The position numbers and the translations under genes were made by a program. The notes below the pieces were generated by a model. It made no database searches. It was not told the origin of the DNA and saw nothing but the letters and a program-made list of their open reading frames with translations. A stretch of 41,050 nt of DNA from Kutzneria sp036403095 (lineage in GTDB: Bacteria; Actinomycetota; Actinomycetes; Mycobacteriales; Pseudonocardiaceae), in the NCBI GenBank assembly GCA_036403095.1, contig DASWRQ010000341.1, forward strand, positions 1 through 41,050, given 5' to 3'. Numbering within the stretch: position 1 is the first letter of the stretch; every line of letters begins with the position of its first letter. Shown here one piece after another: positions 31,412-39,606 of the stretch.

Positions 31412-31969
31412 TTACGCTGCCGGCGAACGCCACTGGTAGAGGTCCCGCAGCAGCGCGATCTCCGCGCCGTGGTGCAGAAGTTCGCGGTTGATGTGCAGCA
31501 CCAGCCGGGCCATCGAGCTGTCCGCGAACGGTCCTTCGGCCGGTCCGCAGGGCTCGCTCAGGTCCGCCTTGCGCACGCCGTCCAGCCACGCCTGGTAGTT
31601 GTCGTCCAGCTGCCGTAGCGCCGTCTTCGCGTCGCCCGGGTAGTCGTGGCTGGTGTAGTCCATCGCCGGGCCGCCGAAATGCGTCGCCACCCGCATGCCG
31701 AACACGCCCACCACCAGGTGCCCGATGCGCCAGGCGATCGTGGTCACCGGGGCCGGCTCCGGCTGCGGGAAGTCGAAGTCGATCACCCAGTCGCCGACGC
31801 CCGCCGCCATTTTTGTGCCGCTGGTGCCCCGCGGCCGCACATTCCACGCCCCGGGCACCGGCTCCCAGCGGTATTCGTCGTCGGTCAGCCCGTCCAGCCT
31901 CGGCCGCAACTGATGCGTCCAGTGCCAGTCCACCTGGTCGACGAGCAACTCCGTCCAGTCAAGGTCCAT
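31412..31969 (-). CDS. DinB family protein
   Basis: A 185-residue four-helix DinB/YfiT-type protein. It begins DLDWTELLVDQVDWHWTHQL, followed by LTDDEYRWEPVPGAWNVRPR, WRIGHLVVGVFGMR and a C-terminal INRELLHHGAEIALLRDLY. Histidines at the positions expected for the metal triad are present (HLVV, LHHGAE). Such proteins are metal-dependent, sometimes thiol transferases using mycothiol; no activity can be assigned. The end of this gene carries the ClgR-like box described separately. Confidence 0.88.
   Translation of the reverse strand: MDLDWTELLVDQVDWHWTHQLRPRLDGLTDDEYRWEPVPGAWNVRPRGTSGTKMAAGVGDWVIDFDFPQPEPAPVTTIAWRIGHLVVGVFGMRVATHFGGPAMDYTSHDYPGDAKTALRQLDDNYQAWLDGVRKADLSEPCGPAEGPFADSSMARLVLHINRELLHHGAEIALLRDLYQWRSPAA
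31415..31428 (-). promoter_or_regulatory. Possible ClgR/PopR box upstream of the PopR-like gene
   Basis: On the minus strand GTTCGC-CGGCA-GCG (31428-31415) fits the form GTTCGC-5N-GCG that I recall for Streptomyces ClgR sites. It lies 44 bases upstream of the PopR-like start, where autoregulation could occur. It also encodes the last residues of the DinB gene, so the match may be chance. Confidence 0.35.
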
Positions 31970-32099
31970 GCGGTGATGCTAGGAGGCATTGCGGACAACT
32001 GCTGTCCTCAATGGTGCGGCGATCTCACCGGCAAAGCGAGTGGAGCTCAGAAGGTCCAATCGGTGGCCACGTCCGGCGGCATGACGGCGGAAAGGCGGA

Positions 32100-32627
32100 T
32101 CAGCCGGCCAGCACGAGATAGCCGTCGAGCCGGCCGACGAGGTCGGTGTCCGGATCGGGCGGCAGGGCGTGGCCGAGGTCCTGCGCCCGCACCTCGCCGA
32201 TCCACTGGTCGTGCTGGTACTCGTGGTTGATCAGGGCGATGAGCAGGTGCCGCGCGACGACGGCCAGCTGGCCGGGGGCGCTGACGCGGCCGCCGGCGAT
32301 GTCGCCGATGCGGGCGTGCACGCGCGAGGCGACGGTGTCCCGGAACGACGTGAGCCGCTCGACCGTCGGCAGCGCGCCGCGGAACTTCTCCGGCTGGGCG
32401 GAGTCCATGATCCCGTCCAACTCGGGATCGGGGCTGGGCTCGGCGGCGGTCAGGTTGCGCACCATGAAGTGGGCGACGTGGGCCTGGTGGCCGAGGTGCC
32501 AGCCGATGGCGCTGGAGTTCTCGTGCGGCCGCCAGACGACCTCGTCCGGGCTGAGGTCCCGCCACAGCTCGTCGGTGTAGGCGCGGGCGCGGTCGTACTC
32601 CTTGAGGAGCTGGTCGATCTCGTACAT
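32100..32627 (-). CDS. DinB family protein
   Basis: A 175-residue DinB-fold protein, quite different in sequence from its neighbour. It begins MYEIDQLLKEYDRARAYTDELWRDLSPDEV, with WRPHENSSAIGWHLGHQAHVAHFM (first metal His, in a DUF1572/DinB_2-like pattern), and a late LINHEYQHDQWIGEVRA, which supplies the other histidines. GAGGTG sits 8 bases before the ATG at 32625-32627. Function unknown; possibly a mycothiol- or bacillithiol-dependent transferase. Confidence 0.88.
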   Translation of the reverse strand: MYEIDQLLKEYDRARAYTDELWRDLSPDEVVWRPHENSSAIGWHLGHQAHVAHFMVRNLTAAEPSPDPELDGIMDSAQPEKFRGALPTVERLTSFRDTVASRVHARIGDIAGGRVSAPGQLAVVARHLLIALINHEYQHDQWIGEVRAQDLGHALPPDPDTDLVGRLDGYLVLAG

Positions 32628-32706
32628 CGTGGTCACCTCAGGACAGTTGGTCGGTGGGCGGCGCGTTCGCCGGCCCACAACACGCCTTCGATGTGCGCGG
32701 CTGACA

Positions 32707-33366
32707 TCAGCCCAGGCCGTTGACGATCAGGTTGATGGTGAAGTCGAACCGGTCGTGCCCGCGGCCCGAGGTCAGCTCGGCGGCGTGTCGGCGGGTGAGC
32801 GGGAAGCGGTCGATCGACAGGTCCGAGAAGCGGTCGACGAGCTCGTCGTGGCTGAGCACCCAGTCGTCGCCCTGGTGCTGCCGGCGCTGCTGCACGAGCG
32901 AGCGTTCCAAGGTGTAGGCGCTGACGTACAGGGACAGGGCGTCCCGAGCCCAGCCGGCGGTGTGCGGCGCGATGCCGCCGGCCAGCAGGATGGCCAGGAT
33001 GCCCTCGCCGACCCGCAGGGTCTCGAGGTGGGTGGAGACCACGGCCAGCGCGGCCCGGGAGACGCCGGGATAGGCCAGGTACCGGTCCCGGATCTGGCTG
33101 TACACCTCGAGGATCTGCTCGCGCCAGCGCACGGGATCGGGCTCGGGCAGCCGGATCTCGCTGTACAGCCGGGCGATGAGCAGGTCGTCGAGGTCCTCCT
33201 TGTTGACGATGTGCGCGTACAGCGAGGACGGCCCGGTGTTCAGCACGGCGGCGACCCGGCGGATCGTCAGCGCCTCGTAGCCCTCGGTGGCGATGACCTG
33301 CAGCGCGGCGTCGGTGATGCGGTCCGTGGTGATGGGCGGCTTGCGCGGGGCCTTGGCGACGGGCAT
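32707..33366 (-). CDS. TetR family repressor of the divergent MFS/SDR pair
   Basis: A 219-residue TetR protein. The HTH region reads ITDAALQVIATEGYEALTIRRVAAVLNTGPSSLYAHIVNKEDL. The C-terminal half matches the TetR_C_1 (TetR class) type, with YPGVSRAALAVVSTHLETLRVGEG and a hydrophobic pocket helix. The ligand is unknown. It is divergent from a DHA2-type exporter with three copies of one palindrome in between, a classical drug-induced efflux arrangement. Confidence 0.94.
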   Translation of the reverse strand: MPVAKAPRKPPITTDRITDAALQVIATEGYEALTIRRVAAVLNTGPSSLYAHIVNKEDLDDLLIARLYSEIRLPEPDPVRWREQILEVYSQIRDRYLAYPGVSRAALAVVSTHLETLRVGEGILAILLAGGIAPHTAGWARDALSLYVSAYTLERSLVQQRRQHQGDDWVLSHDELVDRFSDLSIDRFPLTRRHAAELTSGRGHDRFDFTINLIVNGLG

Positions 33367-33380
33367 GGCCTCAGCCTACC

Positions 33381-33438
33381 TTGACTCGAACTTAGTTCGT
33401 CACGTAGAACTTAGTTCGTGACTATCGAACTAAGTTCG
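33381..33438 (+). promoter_or_regulatory. Leaderless MFS promoter with three palindromic TetR operators
   Basis: A -35 TTGACT (33381-33386), an 18-base spacer and a -10 TAGAAC (33405-33410) place the RNA start on or next to the GTG at 33418. Three copies of a 13-bp palindrome, CGAAC-TTA/TAA-GTTCG, lie at 33387-33399, 33406-33418 (first base A) and 33426-33438, about 19-20 bases apart. They cover the spacer, the -10/start and the first codons. Confidence 0.85.
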
Positions 33439-34824
33439 TCCGAGACTGCGGCCCGGCCCTGGGTGGTGCTGGTCGTCGTGGTCATCGCCGAGCTGATGGA
33501 CCTGATCGACACCAGCGTGGCCAATCTGGCCGGGCCGTCCATCCGCGCCGACCTCGGCGGCGGCCCGATGACGCTGCAATGGGTGCTGTCGGCCTACACC
33601 GCCGCCTTCGCCATCGGCCTGATCACCGCCGGCCGGCTCGGCGACCTGCTCGGCCGTCGCCGCCTGTTCCTGCTCGGCCTGACCGGCTTCACCCTCGCCT
33701 CGCTGGCCTGCGGCCTCGCGCCCGGCGCCGGCTTCCTGATCGGCGCCCGCGTGCTCCAGGGCCTGTTCGGCTCGGTGCTGATCCCGCAGGGCATGGCCCT
33801 GGTCAAGATCGCGTTCCCGCCCCGGCACCTGCGCCGCGCCTTCATGCCGGTCGGCCCGATCATGGGCTTGGCCACGGTGGCCGGCCCGATCCTGGCCGGC
33901 TGGCTGCTGCACCTGGACCTGTTCGGCAGCCAGTGGCGCTCGATCTTCATGATCAACGTCCCGTTCGGCCTGGTCGCGCTGGCTCTGGGCTGGTTCGCCC
34001 TGCCGCGGCACGCCGGCGAGGACCGCACGGCCCGTCTCGACGTGCGCGGCGTCGCCCTGCTGACCGCCGGCTCGGCGCTGCTCATCGTGCCGCTGATCCA
34101 GGGCCGCGACCTCGGCTGGCCCGCGTGGACGTACGCCATGATCGTCGCCGGCCTGGTCGCCTTCGGCCTGTTCGTGGCGTCCGAGCGCCGCAGCAGCCAC
34201 CCGGTCATCACCCGCTCGCTGGTCGGCAAGCGCAGCTTCGTGGTCGGCCTGCTGATCGTCGCCGGCTTCTACGCCGCGCTCAGCGCCTTCGTGCTGGTCG
34301 TGAACCTGCTGCTGCAATCCGGCCTCGGCTGGACGCCACTGGACACCGGCTTCGCCCTGATCCCGTGGGCCGCCGGCACCGCCGTCGCCACCCTGCTGTC
34401 CGGCGCGGTCCTGACCGAGAAGCTCGGCCGCGCCGGCCTGCACCTCGGTCTGGCCGTCGCCGTCGTCGGCCTGCTCGGCCTGTGGTGGACCACCGCGAAC
34501 TTCGGCTCCGCGATCAGCGTGTCGGAGTTGGCCCCGGCCCTGTCCGTCACGGGTTTCGGCACCGGCCTGCTGTTCATCCCGCTGTTCGACTTCATCCTCG
34601 GCGACGCCACCCCCGAGGAGGTCGGCACCGGCGCCGGTGTCCTCAACGCCGCCCAGCAGTTCGCCGGCGCCATCGGCGTCGCCGCGCTGGGCACCGTCTT
34701 CTTCGCCCGCGTCGGATCGGCCGGCTACTTCGCCGCCGCCGAGCTGGTGTTCGCCCTCGCCGCCGGCGTGTTCCTGCTGGCCCTGCTGCTGGTCGGGCTG
34801 CTGCCCAAGCATGCCCAGCATTGA
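33418..34824 (+). CDS. MFS transporter, DHA2-type drug exporter
   Basis: A 468-residue permease with about 14 membrane helices. Typical landmarks are VVVIAELMDLIDTSVANLAG in helix 1, LQWVLSAYTAAFAIGL, the loop GRLGDLLGRRRLFLLG, ARVLQGLFGSVLIPQGMALV and the motif-C-like GPIMGLATVAGPILAGWLL. This is the QacA/EmrB-type drug:proton antiporter family. The GTG start is at the predicted RNA start, so it is probably leaderless. It is the first gene of a unit with an SDR, under the divergent TetR. Drug range unknown. Confidence 0.94.
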   Translation: MTIELSSSETAARPWVVLVVVVIAELMDLIDTSVANLAGPSIRADLGGGPMTLQWVLSAYTAAFAIGLITAGRLGDLLGRRRLFLLGLTGFTLASLACGLAPGAGFLIGARVLQGLFGSVLIPQGMALVKIAFPPRHLRRAFMPVGPIMGLATVAGPILAGWLLHLDLFGSQWRSIFMINVPFGLVALALGWFALPRHAGEDRTARLDVRGVALLTAGSALLIVPLIQGRDLGWPAWTYAMIVAGLVAFGLFVASERRSSHPVITRSLVGKRSFVVGLLIVAGFYAALSAFVLVVNLLLQSGLGWTPLDTGFALIPWAAGTAVATLLSGAVLTEKLGRAGLHLGLAVAVVGLLGLWWTTANFGSAISVSELAPALSVTGFGTGLLFIPLFDFILGDATPEEVGTGAGVLNAAQQFAGAIGVAALGTVFFARVGSAGYFAAAELVFALAAGVFLLALLLVGLLPKHAQH

Positions 34825-34838
34825 CAAGGAGTAACGCC

Positions 34839-35567
34839 ATGACCGTTAGCACGGCCCTGGTCACCGGAGCCGGCCGCGCCGGCGGCATCGGGTTCGCCGT
34901 CGCCGGCCAACTGGCCGAGCTGGGCTACCACGTGGTTCTCACTGCCCGCGACGTCTCCCGCGCCGAACCTCTCGCCGCCCAGCTCCGAAACGCCGGCCAC
35001 GCCGCGACCGCCCTGCGCCTGGACCTCGCGGACTCGCACACCATGACCGCTGCCGCCGACTGCCTCGGCTCCTTCGGCCACCTCGACGTGCTGATCAACA
35101 ACGCCGGCGACGTCGTCGACTTCACCGCGCTGTCCGCGCTGGACGCCGACATCGACGCTGTCCGCAGCGCCCTGGAGGTCGACGTGCTCGGGCCGTGGCG
35201 GCTGGTCCAGGTTCTGTTGCCGCTGCTCAAGGCCGCGCCGGCCGCCCGCATCGTCAACGTCTCCAGCGTCTCTGCGCTGCAGATCGCCGTGGGTCTTGAT
35301 CTGGGCGCAAGCCTGCGCGCCCCGGCCCACTCCTTCGCCAAGCACACGCTGAACGTGCTGACCGAGGTGCTCGCGAAGGCGTTGCGCGACACTGCAATCC
35401 TCGTCAACTCCGTCGATCCCGGCGCGACCGCCACCCATCCCGAGCGCGGCGACGACGGCAACGACCGGCCCGCCGCGGAGAGCGCCCGCGGCATCGTGTG
35501 GGCCGCGACGCTGCCGGCGGACGGCCCCACCGGCGGCTTCTTCCGCGACGGCCAGCCGCTCGTCTAA
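34839..35567 (+). CDS. SDR protein with His in place of the catalytic Tyr
   Basis: A 242-residue short-chain dehydrogenase-like protein, 14 bases after the MFS gene, with AAGGAG before its ATG. The cofactor motif TGAGRAGGIG (10-19) and NNAG (87-90) are intact, as is a Ser pair at 142-143. The usual YxxxK reads HSFAK: residue 164 is His (CAC at 35328-35330) and Lys168 is retained. This single change should cripple normal oxidoreductase activity, unless His substitutes or the protein acts in another way. It is likely coexpressed with the exporter under TetR control. Substrate unknown. The stop overlaps the convergent AraC gene by 4 bases. Confidence 0.9.
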   Translation: MTVSTALVTGAGRAGGIGFAVAGQLAELGYHVVLTARDVSRAEPLAAQLRNAGHAATALRLDLADSHTMTAAADCLGSFGHLDVLINNAGDVVDFTALSALDADIDAVRSALEVDVLGPWRLVQVLLPLLKAAPAARIVNVSSVSALQIAVGLDLGASLRAPAHSFAKHTLNVLTEVLAKALRDTAILVNSVDPGATATHPERGDDGNDRPAAESARGIVWAATLPADGPTGGFFRDGQPLV

Positions 35568-36454
35568 CCGGCCTCGCGACGCCAATCCCTTGGTGTCACG
35601 CCATTGTTGGCCCGAAACACCCGGGTGAAGTAGCCGGCGTCCGGCAACCCGACCCGGCGGGCGATCTCGCCGATCGGCAGGTCGGTCTCGGCCAGCAGCC
35701 GACGGGCCCGGATCATCCGGTGCTCGGTGATCCAGTCCACCACCGTGCGGCCGGTGCGCCGCCGCACCACCGTGGTCAGATGGCCCGGCGTCACCCCCAC
35801 GCTCTCGGCGACGTCCCGCAGCGACAGCGGCTCGGCGAACCGGCGCTGGATCACGTCGAACACCTCGGCCAGCATGGTTTCGTTGCTCCGGCGCAGATCC
35901 CCGACCACATCGGTGGCCAGCCGGGCGACGTCGACCAACAGCAGGGTGAGGTGGGCTAGCGCGGCCTGCCGGTAGCCGGCTTCCCGGTCGGCCAGTTCCC
36001 GCTCGATGCCGGCGATGGCGGCGGTCCACGCCGGCTGTCGGTCCGGTGGCACGCGCAGCCGGAGCAGGCCACCGCGAATCCCGTGCAGGAACGGGAAAAG
36101 CAGCGGATGGGCCTGCCAGGACGCCTGCCCGTCGCCGGCCAGCGCGGCCGGGTCGAAGTACACCGCGGACGCCGCACCCAACCCGGCCGTGCGGGTCGGG
36201 TCGATCACCGCGCCGGCCGCCACCACGTACGCGTCGCCGTCCTCGGCCGGGGTCGGCGGCACGCCCACCTCCAGCTCGCCGGCCCGCTCGATGTAGATCA
36301 GCACCGGGAAGTCGTGGATGTGTTGCCTGATCTCGCCGGTCTGGTGCACCGCGTCCATCCGCAGCACCGCCACCGGCGGCACGCCCGGCGTGGTCCGGTA
36401 GCTGTAGACCGGCACCCCGGCGCGGTAGCGGAGCGCCCTGGCCATTTCGGTCAC
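35564..36454 (-). CDS. AraC family transcriptional regulator
   Basis: A 296-residue activator. The N-terminal half is a cupin-like sensor (HIHDFPVLIYIERAGELEVG). The C-terminal half is the double-HTH AraC domain: LSLRDVAESVGVTPGHLTTVVRRRTGRTVVDWI, then LPIGEIARRVGLPDAGYFTRVFRANNGVTPRDWR, which has the usual PxxWR ending. Two close ATGs (36452-36454 and 3 codons later) are possible starts. It may regulate the convergent SDR/MFS unit or the divergent methyltransferase; no clear operator is seen in the 73-base gap. Confidence 0.93.
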   Translation of the reverse strand: MTEMARALRYRAGVPVYSYRTTPGVPPVAVLRMDAVHQTGEIRQHIHDFPVLIYIERAGELEVGVPPTPAEDGDAYVVAAGAVIDPTRTAGLGAASAVYFDPAALAGDGQASWQAHPLLFPFLHGIRGGLLRLRVPPDRQPAWTAAIAGIERELADREAGYRQAALAHLTLLLVDVARLATDVVGDLRRSNETMLAEVFDVIQRRFAEPLSLRDVAESVGVTPGHLTTVVRRRTGRTVVDWITEHRMIRARRLLAETDLPIGEIARRVGLPDAGYFTRVFRANNGVTPRDWRREAG

Positions 36455-36527
36455 GAGCCGAAGATAGTCCTACTTTCGCCAACAATCGACCGCGTATGGT
36501 TGATGGTCCGGACGTCACCATAGACGT

Positions 36528-37175
36528 ATGACAGAACATCGTCCCTATTTGCCGGCCGCCGGCCGCGACGCCTTCCTGCCGTACTACGACGTGTTCACGA
36601 CTCTGCTCGGCGCGGCCCGGGTGCACGGCGCCCTGATCGACCAGGCCGAGCTGGCGGCCGGGCAGCGGGTGCTGGAGATCGGCTGCGGCACCGGCAATCT
36701 GACCGTTCGGGCCAAGCGGGCCCATCCCTCGGTCGAGCTCGTCGGGTCCGACCCCGATCCGCTGGCCCTGGCCCGGGCCGAGCGTAAAGCCCGTGGCCTC
36801 GACGGAATCCGGTTCGAACGCGGGTACGGGCAGGAGCTGCCCTACGCCGATGGCAGCTTCGACCGCGTGCTGTCGGCGTTGATGTTCCACCACTTGGACC
36901 ACGACACCAAGATCGCCACCGCGGCCGAGGTGCTGCGGGTGCTGCGGCCCGGCGGCCGCCTGCACCTGGTCGACTTCGCCGGGCATGCTCATGGGGCCCA
37001 CGGGTTCCTGGCCCGGCGCATGGTGAAGTCCGGCAATCTGGCCGACAACCTCGACGACGGCATCGCCAAGCTGCTGACGGCCGCCGGTTTCGACTGCGAC
37101 AAGGCCATGACGCGCCGACACCCCGTGCTGGGCACCATCACCTACTACCGCGCGGTGCGTCCAGTAGGTTGCTGA
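36528..37175 (+). CDS. Class I SAM-dependent methyltransferase
   Basis: A 215-residue methyltransferase. It has motif I VLEIGCGTGNL, the acidic end of strand 2 LVGSDPDPLAL, an LPYADGSFDRVLSALMFHHL motif and VLRPGGRLHLVDF, as in UbiE/COQ5-like small-molecule methyltransferases. The C-terminus has a helix AKLLTAAGFDCDKAMTR and a last strand. Its stop is separated by one base from the start of the PAP2 gene, so the two are probably cotranslated. Substrate unknown, possibly a lipid or quinone given its neighbour. Confidence 0.93.
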   Translation: MTEHRPYLPAAGRDAFLPYYDVFTTLLGAARVHGALIDQAELAAGQRVLEIGCGTGNLTVRAKRAHPSVELVGSDPDPLALARAERKARGLDGIRFERGYGQELPYADGSFDRVLSALMFHHLDHDTKIATAAEVLRVLRPGGRLHLVDFAGHAHGAHGFLARRMVKSGNLADNLDDGIAKLLTAAGFDCDKAMTRRHPVLGTITYYRAVRPVGC

Positions 37176-37176
37176 C

Positions 37177-37785
37177 ATGGTGTTGTTGCTGGTCCTCCTG
37201 GTGGCCAGTGTTGTAGTCACGGTGGCCGTCGCGACGTCCTTCGGCCCCGTGCTGGCCGTCGACCGCGTCGTCGCCGACGGCCTGCACGCCTTCGCGCTGG
37301 GCCATCCCGGGTTCGTGACCGCGGCCCAGGTCTGGACCGATGTGTTCCAGCCATGGACTTTCCGAGCAATTCTCATAGGGGTGGCTCTCTGGCTGCTGGC
37401 TCGACGTCGAACCCGCACAGCCGTCTGGATTCTGCTCACCACGGCGCTGGGCGGGGCGCTCGACGCCGGACTGAAGGTCCTGATCGGCCGCGACCGTCCA
37501 CACTGGACCGATCCGGTGTCCCACGCCTTCGGCGGCTCCTTCCCGTCCGGGCACTCGCTCACCTCGGCCATGGCCTGCGCCGTCCTGCTGCGCCTGGCCT
37601 GGCCGCTGGTGACCCGCCGTTGGGTCTGGTCCGTGTTGGCCGTCGTGGTGCCACTTGTCACCGGCTTCACCCGCGTGGCGCTGGGCGTGCACTTCCTCAG
37701 TGACGTGCTCGGCGGCTGGCTGATCGCCCTTGCCCTCGTCGCCGCGATGACCCTGGTTGATGCCGGACATCAACCGAATGGTTGA
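37177..37785 (+). CDS. PAP2 family membrane phosphatase
   Basis: A 202-residue integral membrane protein with about five or six helices. The PAP2 phosphatase signature is complete: KVLIGRDRPHW (KxxxxxxRP), FPSGHSL (PSGH) and TRVALGVHFLSDV (the RxxxxxHxxxD part). Family members remove phosphate from lipid phosphates or undecaprenyl pyrophosphate at the outer face of the membrane. The start ATG follows the methyltransferase stop by one base. Confidence 0.93.
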   Translation: MVLLLVLLVASVVVTVAVATSFGPVLAVDRVVADGLHAFALGHPGFVTAAQVWTDVFQPWTFRAILIGVALWLLARRRTRTAVWILLTTALGGALDAGLKVLIGRDRPHWTDPVSHAFGGSFPSGHSLTSAMACAVLLRLAWPLVTRRWVWSVLAVVVPLVTGFTRVALGVHFLSDVLGGWLIALALVAAMTLVDAGHQPNG

Positions 37786-37843
37786 TGGAGGTCTCGCTGC
37801 CTGGTCGAGTTGCGCGGCCGGGGCGGTCCCAGAGACTTGGGCC

Positions 37844-38065
37844 ATGTTCACATCGCGAAAGCCCGGCCCGGACGAGGCATGGGAAGGCGTGGTCGTCGAC
37901 AAGTCGCGCGGCCTGACCGACGGGGCGAATCTGTACCGCTACCTGAAGGTGCGGCTGTCGACCGGCGAGACCAGGAAGGTCCGGGTCGAGCGCGGCCTGT
38001 GGGACTCGGTGGCCGAGGGGGACGGCATCGTCAAGGCCGCCGGCTCGGAGCCGGCGAAGAAGTGA
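37844..38065 (+). CDS. Small conserved protein (DUF7489-like)
   Basis: A 73-residue protein starting MFTSRKPGPDEAWEGVVVDKSRGL. It has the pattern W-x-G-x-V-V-x-K-S-R, then YRYLKVRLSTGETRKVRVERGLWDSVAEGDGIVK and a C-terminal EPAKK. I recall such small beta-strand proteins in many actinobacteria and believe the family is DUF7489; I am not sure of the number. Function unknown. The 3' end overlaps the convergent TetR gene by 35 bases. Confidence 0.78.
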   Translation: MFTSRKPGPDEAWEGVVVDKSRGLTDGANLYRYLKVRLSTGETRKVRVERGLWDSVAEGDGIVKAAGSEPAKK

Positions 38066-38690
38066 GGTGGGCCAGCGCCGTGATCATGCGGTCGGCGATA
38101 TCCGGCGGCCACGGATAGCTGACGGTCACCGCCCGCTGGTGAGCCAACCCGTGCAGACCCAGCCAGAGGGCGACGGAGTCGGCGGCGATGTCGGTGATGC
38201 GGGACTGGCCGGCGGCGACGCAGTCGTGCAGCGCGTCGGTCAGCAGTCGCAGGCAGGCGTCGCCGAGGGCCTCGACCTCCTGCACGGTGACGGAAGTGTC
38301 GGTCAGTGCGGGCATCCAGCCGCCGCCGAACATGGTGCGGTAGCGCTCGGGATGTTCCTGCGCGTAGTCGAGGTAGGCGTTGCAGCAGGCGTGCAGCCGC
38401 CGCCGGGGATCGTCCCCGGCGGCGACTATCGCGTCGCGCAGGTAGGCCTCCAGCTCGCCGAAGGCCCGCCGCACCACGGCCAGCATGATGGCCGGCTGGT
38501 CGGGGAAGTGCCGGTAGATCGACGGCGCCGCGATGCCGATCCGGCGGGCCACCGAGCGCAGCGAGATGGCGCTCTGGTTGCCGGTCTCGTCCAGCAGCTC
38601 CACCGCCGCGTCCACGATGTCGTCGCGCAGGCGGGCGCCCTCGCCGCGGCGGTTGCGGGGTCGGGCGGCGGCGGTCGCCTCGTCGGCCAT
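38031..38690 (-). CDS. TetR family regulator of the divergent DUF2306 gene
   Basis: A 219-residue TetR/AcrR protein. The HTH region reads LRDDIVDAAVELLDETGNQSAISLRSVARRIGIAAPSIYRHFPDQPAIMLAV. The C-terminal domain is of the WHG type (AYLDYAQEHPERYRTMFGGGW, ALWLGLHGLAHQRAV). It is divergent from a DUF2306 membrane protein gene with a perfect 8-6-8 palindrome within that gene's promoter, so it is the likely repressor. Confidence 0.94.
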   Translation of the reverse strand: MADEATAAARPRNRRGEGARLRDDIVDAAVELLDETGNQSAISLRSVARRIGIAAPSIYRHFPDQPAIMLAVVRRAFGELEAYLRDAIVAAGDDPRRRLHACCNAYLDYAQEHPERYRTMFGGGWMPALTDTSVTVQEVEALGDACLRLLTDALHDCVAAGQSRITDIAADSVALWLGLHGLAHQRAVTVSYPWPPDIADRMITALAHLTSSPAPSRRP

Positions 38691-38728
38691 GGCGTGAGCT
38701 TACACGTGAAAACTTTCCCGGTGAGGTG

Positions 38729-38759
38729 TTGCGCGCTTAAGGTTACAGCCATAACCTTA
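38729..38759 (+). promoter_or_regulatory. DUF2306 promoter with a perfect palindromic operator
   Basis: TTGCGC (38729-38734), a 17-base spacer and TAACCT (38752-38757) resemble a -35/-10 promoter. TAAGGTTA-CAGCCA-TAACCTTA (38738-38759) is a perfect 8-6-8 palindrome filling the spacer and -10, where TetR binding would block transcription. A half site GTAACC follows at 38765. Confidence 0.75.
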
Positions 38760-38793
38760 CGACCGTAACCACCGCGCTCACCTGGGAGTCCGC

Positions 38794-39492
38794 ATGTCCA
38801 CTGCCGACCTGCCCACATCCGACTTGGCGCCGGCGGTCCGCCGCCGCTGGTGGTGGTTCCGGTGGAGCCTGCTGGCCGTGCCGGCGATCGGCATCGCCGC
38901 CTATTTCGTGACGCCGTACCTGGTCGGCAGCTCGACGATCCCGATCGACCGGGCGATCGTCGGCTACTACATGAGCCTGGTCGTGCACGCCGTGCCGGCC
39001 GGCCTCACTCTCGTCATCGGGCCGTGGCAGTTCGTGCCCCGGCTGCGGGCCCGTTTCCCCCGGTTACACCGGCTCATGGGCCGGATCTACCTGATCTCCG
39101 TGGTCGGGGCCGCGGCCGCCGCCTCGTACGCGACCGCCGTCACCCCGAGCGGCTTCCCGTTGCAGGTCGCGTTCTCCGTGCTGATCGTGGCCTGGCTCTA
39201 CACCGCCTACCAGGGTTATCGCACGATCCGCCGCGGCGACGTGCGGCAGCACCGCATCTGGATGATCCGCAACTACACGCTGACCTTCGCCGCCGTCACC
39301 CTGCGCCTCTACCTCATGCTCGGCACGGCGCTGATGCCGGTGATCCCGGCCCTCCAGTTCCGCGACGTCTACACCGCGAGCGCGTGGCTCTCCCTGCTGG
39401 GCAACGTCCTCGTCGCGGAGTACTTCATCGTCCAGCGCAGCGTCGCCCGCCGGCAGCGCGACATCCACGTCGCGGTCGCCCAGCCGGCCTGA
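38794..39492 (+). CDS. DUF2306 membrane protein
   Basis: A 232-residue membrane protein with about six helices. It shows the DUF2306 pattern: a loop with VHAVPAGLTLVIGPWQFVPRLRARFPRLHRLMGRIYL and GDVRQHRIWMIRNYTLTFAAVTLRLYL. Conserved histidines near the membrane (HAVPAG, LHRLMG, QHRIWM) suggest haem or metal binding, as in related cytochrome-b561-like folds; this is inference. It is under a divergent TetR. Confidence 0.9.
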   Translation: MSTADLPTSDLAPAVRRRWWWFRWSLLAVPAIGIAAYFVTPYLVGSSTIPIDRAIVGYYMSLVVHAVPAGLTLVIGPWQFVPRLRARFPRLHRLMGRIYLISVVGAAAAASYATAVTPSGFPLQVAFSVLIVAWLYTAYQGYRTIRRGDVRQHRIWMIRNYTLTFAAVTLRLYLMLGTALMPVIPALQFRDVYTASAWLSLLGNVLVAEYFIVQRSVARRQRDIHVAVAQPA

Positions 39493-39606
39493 CCGGTCGT
39501 GGCGGGCAACGACATTGCCTCTTCGACCGGATCCGGATCTTGCGACCAACCTGAGCCGCGTCCACACGTCTACCTAGCAAAGGCTCCACGAACCTGGAAG
39601 GTGCGC

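Noticed and set aside
34725..37670. A 981-codon minus-strand open frame spanning several genes
   Set aside because: It runs antisense to or out of frame with the SDR, methyltransferase, PAP2 and AraC genes, all with recognisable motifs. Its own translation has none.
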